Origin: Ignelater luminosus
Lineage: Eukaryota > Arthropoda > Insecta > Coleoptera > Elateridae
DNA: 64,000 bases
Direction: 5' to 3'
Assembly (NCBI GenBank): GCA_011009095.1
Contig: VTPC01005999.1
Span: 189,019-253,018, forward strand
In this document: in pieces, positions 28,150 through 42,800 of the stretch
Position numbering within the stretch: the first letter of the stretch is position 1
How the letters are laid out: each line of letters opens with the position of its first letter
Made by a program: the position numbers and the translations under genes
Notes under the pieces: generated by a model
What the model saw: the letters and a program-made list of their open reading frames with translations, nothing else
What the model was told of the DNA's origin: nothing
Databases searched by the model: none

Positions 28150-28530
28150 GGGAAGTTTATTTCCTTCGTTTCCCATTTAAGTTTGCCACTGATTGTAACT
28201 ATGAAAGATAGAGTGGAGACGGTCAAGCCGAACCCGATTACTTTTCTTTTTAAAGTTAAGGGGGTTAGCTGAGAGCGATAAAACGCAACGAAAACCTCAT
28301 TTTAGTGCTGCTCGTAAAAAACGAATATTTCTGAATATTGTGCGAGATCTTAGAGGGCAGTGAAGCCGTCATAAAATCGGAAGTGGCTGGTTGGAAGAGT
28401 GTTACATTCTGCGGCCAACGAAACGAATAATCTGGTCTGACATCCCGATTATCAAACGGAAATGGCCGCTGACGTCACCGTGGTGATATGAATGAGTTCC
28501 TCTCGACACGGACAGGCAAAAAAGTTGTGA
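28150..28530. promoter_or_regulatory. GC-balanced patch with TGACGTCA, candidate enhancer
   Basis: A 380-bp non-coding patch inside the predicted crp intron with a perfect CRE palindrome TGACGTCA near 28472 and no open frame. It resembles developmental enhancers in composition; this is inference. Confidence 0.25.
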
Positions 28531-30129
28531 AAAAGTACTCTTTCATTCATTCATCAGTATGCTTGTTTATGTATCCTTGAACATGCATCATTCCAACAAA
28601 ACACGGTTTCATTATCTTTTTAATACCACTATTGAAAGTAAACAAATACTCGAGTTTGAAAACGTTATCTGACCCTATCAGCTTTACATAATGCCACGTA
28701 ATAACGCCAGGTTGAGTGCTTTAATAATTATCTTTATTATTATTTTCATACCATAGATTATGCTATTTATCTTCCAAACATTTTAACTGTTGCAATAAGT
28801 GTAAGTAAATCGTGAAATTGTACACGAGAAAATTAATCAATGTCGAATTTATTTTAATATTTTGACCAAGGCGGAAATGTTAGCACCACACAGCATGTGA
28901 GATAAAACGTGTTAAACGTAAAATGGTACAAACAGAAATATCGCATTATCATACCGTCTTACTTTATTAAAAGGAAATAATCTTTTCATTTGAAGTATCT
29001 CTGTAAGAAACGAAAAAAGCATCTACAAGCAATTTTATAAAAAAGAAATAAACGAAGTATAGCACATTAATCTACTGCGCAATCAATGTAATTGGGTGTG
29101 TATTATTTTTATCTTTACTACGATGTAAATTCATCTATGGTCTATGTAATTCAACAAATATGTAGAAAGATAATCGTACCTGACAACTAACATACATACT
29201 ATGATCTACAAGTAACGAAACACACTTTGGTAATAGTAAAACAGTCAATCAATTGTTTCCTAGTTTTACTTGATTCAACTAGAATTGAAATTGTAAACAT
29301 GACATATTTTTCCTGGAAAAATAATACCTATGTAATTATCTATTAATTACTAGTATTACATATTGATTAAGAATAAACAAGTGAATGAATCAAATTAAAT
29401 TCTTGCAACATACTAAATTTTAATTGCTCGATTTCAATCGGTGGTTGATCCAAAGCGCTCCATCTTGCACAAACTTCTTAAAAAAACACAAAATAATACT
29501 ATATTCAGATAAATGAAACAAAATAAATACGCAATGAGATTCTGTAACTTTTATTCTTAGTTTTCTAATTTCATTAACTCCTGCTGCTGGTTATTAATCT
29601 TTAATAGAAAATTATATCAAAGTAATTAAATCACCCAATATTAAAGTCCATTTTCAAAAACCACAGTAATTAAATATAACGTGAAATTCAATGAAAGTCC
29701 AGTTTTAATCTTCCAGTGGAATTTCAAATTAAATGGAATCGTAAAATCCGCAGCAAGAAGACTTTTCAGTAACAGCATTACCATCAGAACTTTTTTAAAA
29801 CTTTCCAAAACATTTCAATCCATGACTGTTTCTCTCAATATAAAACCAAGAGACGCGACTATTTGTAAACATTCAGCATATTAAATATTTTAAGTTGTCG
29901 TGAAAGCATTTAATTATTAAATCACTGTTAGATGCAGAGCAAAACACCAACGTGATTCTATAAGTGAAATATAAATTATTCAAACCTACACCGACATCCT
30001 CTAATATGAATGGAAACGCGGTGTCCTTGCGTCTGCTTATGTATATTTTTAGTGTCACTGCACTTTTAATTTGATATAAGCAGGCGTTAAAAAAATTGCA
30101 AATGTTATAGGTCAGCGCCGGTTAAAATA

Positions 30130-31660
30130 GACTGACTATTAAACCCTTTTTTTCGTAGCGAATGAACAATTATGCAGGTTGCCAGAGTATCCTTTCTTTT
30201 TTGTTGCTGCAAGAAACAAGTGATGACGACGATTGCAGCGGAATATCGCGAGACGCCACGTTGCATTGTATGCATGGGCATTCCGCTCTAGAAAGCCGCG
30301 AGGGCGTGAAAACCAGCAGGGCGTCGCCAGGGTGTGGTGCATTCAAATTCACCCACGTGACTGCAATGCAGTGATAACCCCTATTTCGTGATTCATAGGC
30401 AATCTGCATTTTATTTTATACATCACCCAATAACCGAGTCAGCTGTTATTACATCACGTGCAATCATATGTTTAGGGAGCAGCAGACTACTTGATTCCAG
30501 CAAATACAAACAAAAGAAAAACGCGTATTATTTACACCACGCTCGAAACTTGCAACTATTTTTTGGTAATTTTTAAAAAACATTATATTTCCTGAAATAC
30601 GATTTGGAACTCGTTTATAAATGTGAAATTTGTTGTAGGATGTAATTTTTTTATATTTAGCTAACACGTACTCCGTTATTAAGAAACTGTCGATTGATGT
30701 CGCAAGTAATTCCGTGTTTAGGTATTACAAGTTGCGCAACACTACAATAAAATTGTTTAAAGCCGACTATAATTTCGAAGATAACACTAGGAACCCAAAA
30801 CTGAAAATAGTAGGCATTGCCCAGAGTGTAAACAAGTGAAGAGAGCGACGTTGCAGCAACGTACGCTACAACTACAACATGGCGCGACAACAGCTGAGCA
30901 AAGCCGGCAGTTTAAATGTAAACGTTCCATTCAGTTCGCCGGACGTTTGCAGTACCTTCCCGCGCTCCGGTACAATTAAAATACAGAGTGCTCTGGCATA
31001 GTTAAAGGCGGTTAAGACGCGGTGACGTAAAAAAGTTAAAAGTCATAAACGTCAAAAACATGTGTACTTAAAAGAGACTTAACTTACCTCTGCACTTTTC
31101 CCAAAATTTCCGCGTTCTCTTTGTGGTTCGCGTCGTAGACGATCCGGTCGCCACTTATCAGCGCTGACATAATATTTGGATAAACCACGGTGTTAATATC
31201 GACGATTTCGAAACAATTATTTAAATCACTTTGAAATCACTATTTGTACGCCGTAGCGCGGGACAGCTAACATACGCTACGCCTCACAGCGGTTTTCTGG
31301 TAGCAGGCTTTGGCGGGAAACAGCTGAGGCCTGGTGACGCCAATGTGATGTATTCATACGCCCCGGCATTTTCGAAAAGTGCAACATTTAGCAATTTCCT
31401 TTCACATATCACTCAAACTTAACAAAACAGCAATTGTTTTATTCTTAAAATTTCGAAGGAACGTCTTACAAATCAAAAAATCGAAATACATGGCGGTACT
31501 ATTTACGGCGCGGAGGACGCCGCGTGCTACGGGGCGCTCATCGTCTGCCAGCTGGCGACGTGGCCCCGCCTTGTACATTCCAAGCCAAGTTGCCGCGCTC
31601 TCACCCTTCCCGCCATGCAGACCAATGCGCGAGCGTGTCTCTTGCCCTCGCTGAAAAAAT
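30130..31660. promoter_or_regulatory. CpG-rich promoter region of crp with four CAGCTG sites
   Basis: The region around the predicted first exon is the most CpG-rich of the left half. CAGCTG, the AP-4 consensus, occurs at 30440, 30891, 31321 and 31549, and CACGTG E-boxes occur near 30354 and 30456. Four copies of a given hexamer in 1.1 kb exceeds the roughly one per 4 kb expected by chance. I could not place a transcription start. The pattern allows autoregulation by AP-4, which is inference. Confidence 0.4.
31088..31170 (-). CDS. crp: First coding exon, TFAP4/cropped-like gene (predicted)
   Basis: On the minus strand an ATG at 31170 opens a frame of 27 codons plus two bases (begins MSALISGDRIVYDANHK) that stops at a strong GTAAGT donor at 31087. 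The two leftover bases (AG) fit the single leading base (T) of the bHLH exon ending at 6001, making a Ser codon and an uninterrupted frame. This phase fit, the same strand, the lack of a better candidate between them, and the CpG-rich promoter-like surroundings are the reasons for joining them. The N-terminus does not closely resemble vertebrate TFAP4 by eye, so this could instead be the first exon of another gene whose next exon I did not see. The join is inference. Confidence 0.55.
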
Positions 31661-31699
31661 CTGCTTCAGCGTCCGAATTATTATATGCAATAAAATAGA

Positions 31700-33650
31700 A
31701 AACGAAGGGGAAAATAATTGAAAATCGCCTTGAAATGCGGCGCAGAATTTTATAATTTAGAATAATTCTGTTATAATAATAAAATTATTTGTTGTTTTAA
31801 GTCAAAAGAGTACAAAATAATAAAGAAAAAAATATATTTTACAATATTTTTGTTACAAATAATTATTATGAATAGAAAATCATAAAATCTTGAAAGGGTT
31901 CTTATAATTTTCTGAATTCGTTACCGACCCTGATATTTTATAATAATATCAATGGCCTTTTTTTTTTTCTTTGATCAGATAGTAATTAGAACAAATGGTT
32001 TATTATTACTCTATCATAGTCTTTTCTTTTAATAAAATATTTTGTAATTCTTAATTACAGAAAAGAATAAGATGGTTTGGTATTATAGGACTAATACAAA
32101 AATAATATTTTCTTTCAGACATTAGAAATATTAAAAAATCTTTTATTTTGTAATTTTCAAATTAAGAATTAAACAATTTAATGAGGTTTTTCAAATGATT
32201 TCTTAAGAACGTACATAATTTAGCACAAGTTTGAACGTGTCAGATAATAATTAGGTATAATTAATTAAGAGATGATTTCAGGATATGTTAAAATTTGAAA
32301 AGAAAGAAAATTAATATACTGAAACTCACGCCTTTGGTATTTATAATTTAAATGGATCTATCACAGTTACTTCTTTTCTTGCAGAATAAGAATGGCTTTT
32401 GAAGTATTTTTAATATGGAAATATTCAATTTAGTGTAGGATAAAAAGAAAATTTTAATGTGCTTTTACTGTAATCGATCAGTTATCTTGAAAAAGCATTT
32501 TTCTTTTAGCAAACAAACCAAACTTACATTTTTATTAATTGCAACTCAGTAGTCTTAAAATTGTAACTACAAAAAAATAAGAATTTATTAATAATTAAGT
32601 GTATGTACTTAACAGTATTTTCAAGACAGAAATAAGCTGATAAGGCCATAGCAGAAATGATAGATGGGCTTATTAGTGAAGAATTAATGAAAGCATCTTT
32701 TTAAATACATTTGTTCAGATAGAAATAAAGTAGAGCCTTTAACAGCTGAACATGAAAAAATCCATACTTGCTAATAGGAAAGAATAAAATTCATTATTCT
32801 TTTACAGGTTGCATTTATTTAATAACAATAGAAATGGATATTTATAATAGGATATTCAAAATGTTTTCATATGAAGCCCAACACCATCTAGTGTTGATTT
32901 ATGGAATAAATATGGAGTTCTCAACTATTTATTTGCTCTACAAAACACTACTATACACACTGGAATGAACTAGTTCATGAAATTTTACTGCTTTTACAAC
33001 AAAAATCAATAACCTGTGATTGCTGAGATCTATTAAATCAAATAATCTTTTAAGCAATTAAGAAACTGCTTTGTAGATCATTAAGCCTTGTAGATGCAAT
33101 TATACTTTTGTTCCTGCTATGCTCTTATCAGCACAATTTGGTTTTGAATGCACCCTAAAATTTTGCCATACAAGAGAGTATGGCCACATTGATCACAGCA
33201 ACTATGCTTATAATTTCTTACAATTGGCTACAAGAATGATATCGATAGCATATGTTGACAAGATTTTTATTAGTCTTAGTAAAATGATAAAAAAAACTAG
33301 AAGTAAATAAGTTTTTCTTTTGTAGTATTTAGCTTTGGCTACAAGATACCAACATAAGTAGTAACTAGCAATTGTATTGATGTAATTTCAGTGTTTTATG
33401 TTTTTTTAACTGCAAAAGAACACAGTATTTTCCTTCTAATTTTGACTTTATTACTCAATTATAACAGATGAATAATGAATGGAAATGCTAAATTATTTTA
33501 TGAATTCTACTCTTTTTCAATCTCGTCTACTACGAAATACTTACTGCAGTTGTTTTCAAAACCATTTCCTTTGTATCTAAACTAAAAAAATACCCAACAA
33601 ATCAGGGATGTTGTTTTAACTCAAATATGTACACACCATTAATATAAATA
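31700..33650. other. AT-rich intergenic sequence
   Basis: Between the crp promoter and the 3' end of the Sfmbt-like gene. Strongly AT-rich, no supportable exon, RNA gene or repeat seen on either strand. The short frames that exist lack gene-like composition. Confidence 0.6.
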
Positions 33651-33652
33651 TA

Positions 33653-33658
33653 TTTATT
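33653..33658 (-). terminator. Candidate polyadenylation signal of Sfmbt
   Basis: TTTATT on the plus strand is AATAAA on the minus strand, about 180 bases after the predicted stop codon at 33835-33837. The site is plausible but the AT-rich context offers other matches. Confidence 0.35.
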
Positions 33659-33834
33659 CTTAAAACAAGTTCTTGATATAGAAGAAAAAATCTAGTTGTT
33701 AGACCTTATCATTTACGTGTATGTTTGAAGGACCAGTATTTTATATTTTTCTCTATGTTTGAATTCATTAGTGCAGCGATTCCATTAAATAAAAAATGTT
33801 TTGCATTTAATAAAAGTTACACGAACATTAAGCA

Positions 33835-36800
33835 CTATAAAAATTTCTTTATGTTGGCTTTCATATGGCGCACCTGTGCAGGGTTAACTTTCATTTTAAG
33901 CTGTTGAATTAGGTCATATATTTTAAGAGACGGGCCCACTTTACCACATGTGAATTCAATTATTTGATCTTTTGTCAGACTAAGAAGGGTTTTACCATCA
34001 ATTTTCTAAAAAAAAAAGAAAAATAAATATTCCTGATTGTTACTATAATGTTTACTATATTAGAACAGTACCTGTTTGCTAAAGGTGTCACAATAATTTA
34101 CACAATCATTTACTCTAAGAAATTGAGCTACATCAAATACATTCCATTCTTCTGGACAAATGTTATTTGATTCACACGAACCTCCAGTGTTATCAATAAG
34201 ACGAGGTATCACTTTCGCACTAATGACTTCGTGCGACTGAAAATAGAAAGTTTACATTTACAATTATAATCGAAATATTATTCTAAAATAGTTACATTAA
34301 TATAAGAGGTAGCTTTTCTTTCTGCAGGAGGTTGTGGATCTGAAGCAACAGGCATACTTTGTTCAGGGCCAGAAGGCTCTTGTCCAGTCTCTGGCTCATT
34401 CATACTACTCTCTGCAGGTTTTTCTTCTACACTTTCCAACTTAATTTGTGTAGGGGGAGGAGGCTCTGCCTTAATACTTCGTACATTTCCGACTTTAGGA
34501 GGACTATCTTTAATTTTTTTCTTTCTCCCTCGTTTCTTTGGTGCTTTAGGTGATTTAGCAACGTTTGCTGTTTGACATTTAGGACCTTCCAATTTATGTC
34601 CAACACTTTGGCACCAACCAACAGGATATATATCAGAACTTTCACAATCTAACCACTGATCATATTCATCCTCCCAACCGTCAAAGTGGATCTTTAACAA
34701 ACGTCCAACTACCCTCGCAATGGTTGCTACACAAATCAATCGAGGGTCCATGAGATCAGTCGCTTCCATTTTCATACCCTTAACGAATCCATGGATTGGT
34801 ACATATGGATTAAATAAATTTGGGCTTACTGCTACATTATTGGTAAGTCTGAGGTAGTTTTGCCAATTGAAAGTGCCTCTGTTGTAACCATTTGGAGGCA
34901 CCAAGGGGATGTTGTTTTGTTCACAAAAACCCACAGGAAATATGCATGGTGAATTTACATGGTAACAAAACCAATCTGCACCTAAAAATTATTAAAAGAA
35001 TTATTATTATTAAAACAACATCTATCATTGCTTTTGCATATAGTCTATTAAATCTAAAAGATTGTCTATGGTTAATCTTGTAAATGACTGATAGAGCTGT
35101 TTCAATCAATCTTCAATGCAACAGTTACATATTTAATTTATGTTGTGTAATGTGATCAGGGACATTAACCATTATATTTTGTGAAAATATAAATATCAAG
35201 CTCGAAAAATATTCTTTATTAGATTTAACTTGACCAGTACTTCGCTGGTACTGATAAAGTCTTAGAAGTATCAAAACTATAGGTGAAAATCAATGCTTGA
35301 ATATTCACCCTGTATAGCTATTACAGGGTACATGTTAATATATTATCCTGTTAACCGTTGCATCTTTGGGTAATTAAATAAAACATTACATGCATTACAC
35401 TTTGAAAATTACAAACAGACCTAATGTCCATACTTTATTTCCTGAAATTTGCAGATTTCTCAACTTGAGCTGCCTATAGAACGAAAGTAGTCCATAGGAC
35501 TGGATTGTGGCAATTGTTTTTTTTCGTTTAATGTTAAATGATACACAAAATGAACAAATTTCACCTAGACACAAACAAACAAACAAACATAAAGTGATGT
35601 GAGGGGTTCTTTTAGACACTCTATACAATAAACCTAATTTTGAGGTCTTATAAAGAAATTTTCTAATCCTTCAGATTTCAACATAAAAAATTATCAAAAA
35701 TTTACAAAGTGCAAGTTATCAATTTCGAATGGCAACAACTTACCTGTAGCATCCGACTCGTATGTATCTATACGAATCATAATATAACCACAATGCAGAA
35801 CTTCCATAACAGTTGCTACACATATCGAAGACAAATTGAGAGGGTCTATTGCTTCTAATTTCATCCCTACACAAAATCCATTAGTTGGTGAATCATCACC
35901 CGAACCTACTTGAATTGGCGTGAATAAGTCTTCCGCAGCATCATCATCATCCCAGATACCTTCATTGACTCTTTCAATATAGTCAATAGGTGCAACTAAA
36001 TGATGACCCACTTTTTTTGCCCAACCCACAGGATGAAGTAATGGAGAATCTTCATGGCACCAAAATCCTGGATCTTCAGGCGGCATATCGTAATATTTTA
36101 CATTTAAGCGTTTACCGATTATTTGGTGTACCATAGCAACTTTTACCTAAGAAACCAACCAAATGTAAAATAATAATTAAAACGTTGTATATTCCTTCAT
36201 TTACCTGAGATATGCGATTTTTATCAACAACTTCAAGATTAAGGCCACAATGGAAACGGGATTTCATGCTATCAGCTATTTTACTACTAAAGTTTGAAGG
36301 CAGAGTACGAGCGCCTGTAAGGCGTTTACATAAAAAGTCTTTCCAATCACTATATTTATCTTCAATGGTTTTAGGTGGGATTAAAGGTTTTCCACGAGTG
36401 GCACACCATCCCACAGGATGTACTTGATTAGAACACAATGATACCCAAAAGTCTTTGGTTTCATTCATACCAAAGCCTTCATACCGTAATAAAGCTTTGT
36501 AACCAACAATCTTTGTAACAGTAGCTACCCAAAATGAATCAGGAAAAGCCTCAGACACATTGTCACAGTCTGTATTTTCTACTTCCACCTTCATACCCAC
36601 CAAAATATTGCTCCAAATGTCTGCAATTGGAGCATGTTTAAAGCATGTAACAGGAGCTGCCATAAAATCTGGATCATTTAACTGTGGATCCCAATCATAC
36701 GATTTTGCCATTTCAGCAGTACTTCGCCGTACATATGAAACACCATCGTCTGAGGAAGATAAAGGGGCTGGAGGAAGTTGGGGAAATGATTGTTCAGGTA

Positions 36801-39800
36801 CTAAACCTGAATAATCTTCGTCAACTTCCATTTTAAAACGATGATCCATGTATTGCTTAACATCGGATGAAACGTGTAAGCCACTTTGAGGCACTGATTG
36901 CATCATGTCTTGTGTTTGTGGAAGTGGTTCAGGCATTAAACCGCTGTATCCTCTGGCACATGCCATGCTACAAAAACGACGTTCTCTTGTATAGAAGGCA
37001 TGCTTTACTCCGATGGCACCACACTTTTCACAGACAGCTGAAAGAAAAAAATATGAATGAAAATTATTTAGTTAAAAATGAGTAATTTTTGGCAATTTTC
37101 TTGCAACTTGCAATTGTTTTGAGAAACGTTAAGTATACCTCTGTGCACATTAAAATATGATATTCAAATCAAGAAAAGAACAACAGCAAAACTTCAAGTA
37201 GCACATTTACTAAATTAATAATGAGATTGATGAAGTAAGTAATAAGACAGTGTCATATACTACATAGAAATACCATTTACAAGTACATACAAAACATTTG
37301 AAGAAAAATAATTTTAAAGATGTAATAAAAAAAATAAGATCTTGTGATACTATATCTGTTAGTTTCTCCTCCCCAATACACCTGTAACGTTTAATATCAC
37401 TCTTCATGTACATACCCCTATGCAGTGTTCCTAAATTTGAGGTTCACTATTAAGATCTTGAAAATCATAAGAAATATGAAGTCAGTTAAATTAGAAAAAA
37501 GTTGTCTATTTTGGAGATCAATCTACTGACGTTTTTGTTGTTTCAAAAGTTCCTGGCTCACTAGATATTCGTTAAAAATGAAAATATCTAATTTTTTTAA
37601 GTGGGGTATTTCAGGAATGGGCAAAGATAGAAAAGAACAAATTTCAAAAGTTAATTTCTCAATTGTCTTTTATTTTACTTCAGCAATGGAATGTAAACGG
37701 CAGTTTCTTTAAATTCTCTAAAACCCCCTCTTGCCTTCTTTTCTATCTTTGTTCATTCCTGATACATTTTACTTTAAAGAAAACTGGAGATCTCTTATGG
37801 TTTCTGAGTTCCCAATAGTGAGCCTTGAATTTGAGACACACTGTATATTTGTTTATTATCAAACTTCAGTTATGCAACCCTCAAAAGGACATAGGGAGCA
37901 ATTCTAAAAGACTATTGCCTGATTTCTAAAAGCTGGTGTTATATACTGTATAGTTATTGGATGCATAACTTTATGGAACTGATAAACTTCTTAAGTGTTG
38001 CTTAAAAATATTTTACTCTACTTTATAACTATCGTTTCTTAAATAGTTGCGAGAAAAACCGAAAGAAAAGAAAAACAAAAAATACTTTAAAAAAGTGAAA
38101 TAATTTGAAACTGTTACACATTTTCCACTGTCGTTCTATACCGGTAGTTTCATATTAAATATAACCTGATGTTAGCGATCGGTAATTGATAAAAAGCCGC
38201 GCGAAACCTCAAGTGATGTAGATGCGCCGGCGCTACATAACATCGCACCAACCTGCTCTGATAACTTGTGAAGCCGATATCGGTCCCATAAATACAACAT
38301 AGCGTTTGAGAAACAACTTTTGGTGATTTATAGAATGCATAACTTTATCTGTGATAAAGTGACTGTTTAATTTTGTCCGCTATTCTGTACAATTATTATT
38401 TTAGATTAAATTGTTTAGAATAGCAAACAAAGTTAAATGGTTCATATATGTTTTACGGATTTAGAATATCTAGATTAATTTAGGGGTTGGTCAATTTTAT
38501 ATTACGGAGCTACCATATCTTATCAAATCATTTATCAAGTTATACCGATGACACCTTTGTAATAGAAAATGCATTTCACTCTGAAAGAGGATGCTTCTGT
38601 TACAAAAGCACATTTTTGTAGTGCCACATGACTCATAGTTGTATTCATTACAATCCTGCAATATCAGTGAAAAATATCCTGATGTTAATATTTTTAAAGA
38701 AACAGTGACCAAACGTTTCAAAAATAACAAAGTAAGGATTGTATTTACAAAGGAAAGTCATGAGAATGTCCGATTGTAGCAAGCAATGAAGAGCGAGCAA
38801 ACAGTAACAGACCATAGTAATAACAAATCAATCTGACAATTAAGTGCTCAATCAGGTTAGTTAGTTGCAAGTTAAAAAGAATTTAGCACATTGAAAATTA
38901 TCGATAACTTCTGGAAGAACTGTGGTAGTTCTGAAAAGAACTGGTTTGAAATTATCACAAAAGAAAATTAGCTAAGCGGAGATATTAAAAATAAAATATC
39001 GCAAAGCACACACAAATGTCAATGGAAATAATGAAATATCAAATTTTTTGAATGCACAATAAATGACGATCCAAGTATCATTGCCAACCAAAATCAATAA
39101 ATCACAGTGCAACAAATTCAAACTGGCAACAGTATTTATGGATTATCTGGTATTAGTTAAAACAATCCACTTAAACAACAAAAATTGTTATAAAAATTAT
39201 ATTCAAAATTATGTGAATTTGAGATAAAAGTTATGTTTGATGGTGACTAAAAACAAGAAAAAAATGAAGTAATAAAGTCTTTACACGTGCTGAAAACTGC
39301 AACTTTATAAAAAAATGTCAAACCAGTGTTTTTCCATAAAAAAATAAAAAACATCTGGGAACGCAAAGCATAACCACAACGAACTTCTGTTTTATTACTT
39401 TTTCCAACTTTGGTGGCCATTTTGACTATGTTCCCGAAGAGTTATCAAAAAACGAAGATACCACATGATCTTTAGTTTTTGATGTAGAATTCAAATCTGA
39501 AGTCAAAATTTCAAAATTTGACAAAAAATGCGGACAGACAGACTTCGCAAATTCAGTAATGACTCCTTCGGAGTTCGTTGAACAACAAATTTTTTATGTT
39601 TATCCAAGTACATTTTTCTCTACTTTCATTTGTTGCAACAATATTTTGTTTAAAAAAAAATGTGAATAATTTTGATTTTCTACGATTATTGCTTTAAAGA
39701 AGCGAAACCACTCAATAAATTGATCACTGAAATAGTTACTCCTTTTCTGATTTTTCTTATACTCTATGAGATCTCCTTAGTGGTTTAAAATCAACAATTT

Positions 39801-42800
39801 GTATAAGTATACTGGGTGACCAAGATCGTAGGTACAGACTTCTAATTTTTTTATTTATGAACAAATTTTAATGAAATTTGGAATGCACCTTACAGTTAAT
39901 ATATGCAATTTTTTGAGATATTAGGTGCATTAATATTGCTTCTGGTTTCACCGAAAATGACATCAACTTTCTTATTTTAAATTCAATTTTTTGTCTTAAT
40001 CTAAATGGCTGAAATATTTTCGAAACTGTTTAGAATTAATCAAGTAACTGTAGGAAAATTGAAATTCAAATTAAATTTGTTTTATAAGCATGTGATGACG
40101 ATCTAAACTTTCAAAAGCTCATAATCCCATTTTTTAGATAGCACCTAATTGGGACAAGCAGGCCATTGAATAAAAAATTTTCTACAGATTTAACTGATAG
40201 TTTAGGCACTTTTGTTTTCGACTCTTACTGGGGAAAAAGATCTTAAAAATAATTGTCAACAAATAGGACACTTAGAAATTGCATTACAAGAAAATAAAAA
40301 ACAAAACAAATGAAAACTAGTGTACTGGATTCAGAATTTTACATAGAATCCAAACGTAAAAATATACCAAGTGTCCCATTTAAAATAAGAAAATAGATGT
40401 CATTTCCAATAAAATCAGAAGTGATTATTAACTAATGGGTGTCCTAAATCATGAGTTATCCTGGTCACCTATGAAAACAAAAGTAAGACTTCTTCATTTA
40501 TTCATGTGGATCAATGATTAAGTAATAACTGCAACTGCAACTGTCAAATAATTTGCATGAAAATTTAATTCAGTGTAAGTTTGTTACGAAATCAATTATA
40601 TTCACACAGGAACAGAAAGTATTTTTGTTGGAAAGTTATTCTTATTACAGAAATGGCAGGAGGTTGAATAATGGAGAATGGCAATATTTGGGTGAAAATA
40701 TTTTCTAATATCTTGACATTTATAACAATAAAAAATTATTTTACACTTTACAATTCATTGTCAATGTCAAAATCTGACAAGTATAAACATTTGCAATTAA
40801 TGTGATGTATCAGTGTTATTATGAATTCATGATATGCACTTATGATCTTGGCCAACTTCATTTTTGATCTACTGCCCATGTTGTCTAAAAGTTGATGAGT
40901 GTGGATTCTCATTTGAGGTGTTAATTGGGCTATTGTACAACACCTCAAACTACTGTCAATGAATTTTTTTACTATTTTCTTTAATATACAGTCATGCAAA
41001 AAATATTGTATATAACTCAAGTGTAAAGTGACTTTTTTGAACTCATAGGGTTTATAATACTTGCTGGTGCTCGTACTATAAACTTCCTATTCATTGAAAA
41101 AGCTTCACTTTACACTCTTGTTATATAAATAACTATTATGACATTTGCTCTTTTTGTCATTTAATAGTGTGATATAATAAGGGCATATGTTTTTGAATCC
41201 ATATGTTACTAGATAACTCATGTTTTAAGACATACATTATAATGTATACTCCAAGTTTCATTAAAATTTATTTATAAATAAAGAAATTAAGTCCGTACGT
41301 ATGGCTTTGGTCACCCAGTATATTATTCAATGTGTTGCATGATCAAATCTACATCTGAAATGTTGTACAATAAGTGATTTGGGCCAAACTAAGCAAAATT
41401 GAGTGCTGTCAAATTAAATCTTTCTGTTTGAAGCACTAAAGATGACTGCATTCTCTAATTTACATAACAATTATAGTATTTTTTGAAATCTGCGAACAAT
41501 AATTGTATGCTATGAAAAATAGGTCTTCGCAATTACAGCCATTTTTATATCAAAGACCTAAGTTCTTTAATGTAAACAATTTTCATTAGGCGTTTTTGAA
41601 AAATCACTGAGTACATACCACTTGCATCATAAATATAATAGGTTACATCGTACTGATTGGTGGTAAATGTACACAACATAACCTACAAAACAGTGCCATT
41701 TAAAAATTATTCAACCAGATCTACGCACCAAAGAATTCGCTGATCATGTAAATGATACATATCAACTCAGTGAATTTTTGTAAACGCCTGTTCATTTGTT
41801 TCATAATAATTTATTTTAGAAATCAAGGAATTCTATCACTGACAAATCATTACTGTGGTAGTAGTTTTAAAGGTTAGTCGTACTGTCATTGTGAGTTTAT
41901 GTTTTATAATTTCAAATTATATGCTACAATTTAAACTGATAGCACCAAAGTACTATGAATGTATTTAAAAAGAATGTAATCTTTTATGTTCGTTCGGTAC
42001 AATTGATGTTAGGATAGTTTAAATTCACCAAATTGTGATGGTCAATCAGAATCTAAAATAATTTGGAATAGATTATACAAAAAATTATTAACACAAAAAT
42101 GAATAATAAAATAATTTAAACCTTAGTAATTTATTTATAGAAAAATTTCTTTGATTCTCTAGTATGCTGTTGTTTGCTTTCTTTTCATTAAACGGATACA
42201 TCTACATCTATTGTACCCTACATTTTATCATTTACTTAAAATAGTTATTTATGTTTTTAAGTGCTAGAAGTAACATTTCAAGTGTGAGATGTGGAGTTCG
42301 ATATCACTGCCGAAGCAAGTGTTTGAAATATTATACTTCTAATACACTGTTTCTTCTATGATCATCATAAATTAAAAGAATTATGTAGTAATTTGAACTA
42401 TCTCATAATACTATAAACATCAGTAAAAAGTGGTTTACATAGCCATAGGCCAAGTTGAATAGTGCAGTGTTAGCACACTTCGTTTTGGCAAAAAATTAAA
42501 AGGTTGCAATACTTTTTATTTGTAAAAGTAATAATAATAAATTAGATGGCTACATTATCTTCTAAAAAGTCAACACTTCTAATTACTAATTACTCCATGG
42601 CCTATTATGGCTTAAACATATCTCGACATTTTGATCTGCATTTCGAAAACGCTTTGATGTAGCAGACTTACTTTCACCATTCTAACAGCCTATTGCCACA
42701 AAGACTCTTTTACACAATGAGATATTGCACATTTCCGCACAATTTGAACTACCCCATACATAAACAATAAAGAAAAAGTTGTTTATATTAATGTAACATA

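Larger units (their letters stand above)
6002..31087 (-). other. Predicted 25-kb first intron of crp
   Basis: No convincing exon was found on either strand in these 25 kb. The stretch is AT-rich with scattered stops in all frames. It contains a decayed mobile-element region (about 15.5-17.7 kb), a possible decayed element ORF (23.5-24.0 kb), an ATG microsatellite (19114-19132), and islands of higher GC at about 12.5-12.7, 13.8-14.0, 25.1-25.4, 28.2-28.5 and 30.1-31.0 kb that stand out from the background and could be regulatory. Long introns are typical for developmental bHLH genes. It is an intron only if the exon join given for 31088-31170 and 5836-6001 is right. Confidence 0.5.

Noticed and set aside
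30657..30890. 77-codon hydrophobic minus-strand frame beside the crp first exon
   Set aside because: No splice sites, no known family, and it lies in the predicted promoter-proximal intron.
31379..31721. Arg/Pro-rich plus-strand frames opposite the crp promoter
   Set aside because: They follow from CpG-rich composition; no domain and no conserved-looking start or splice site.
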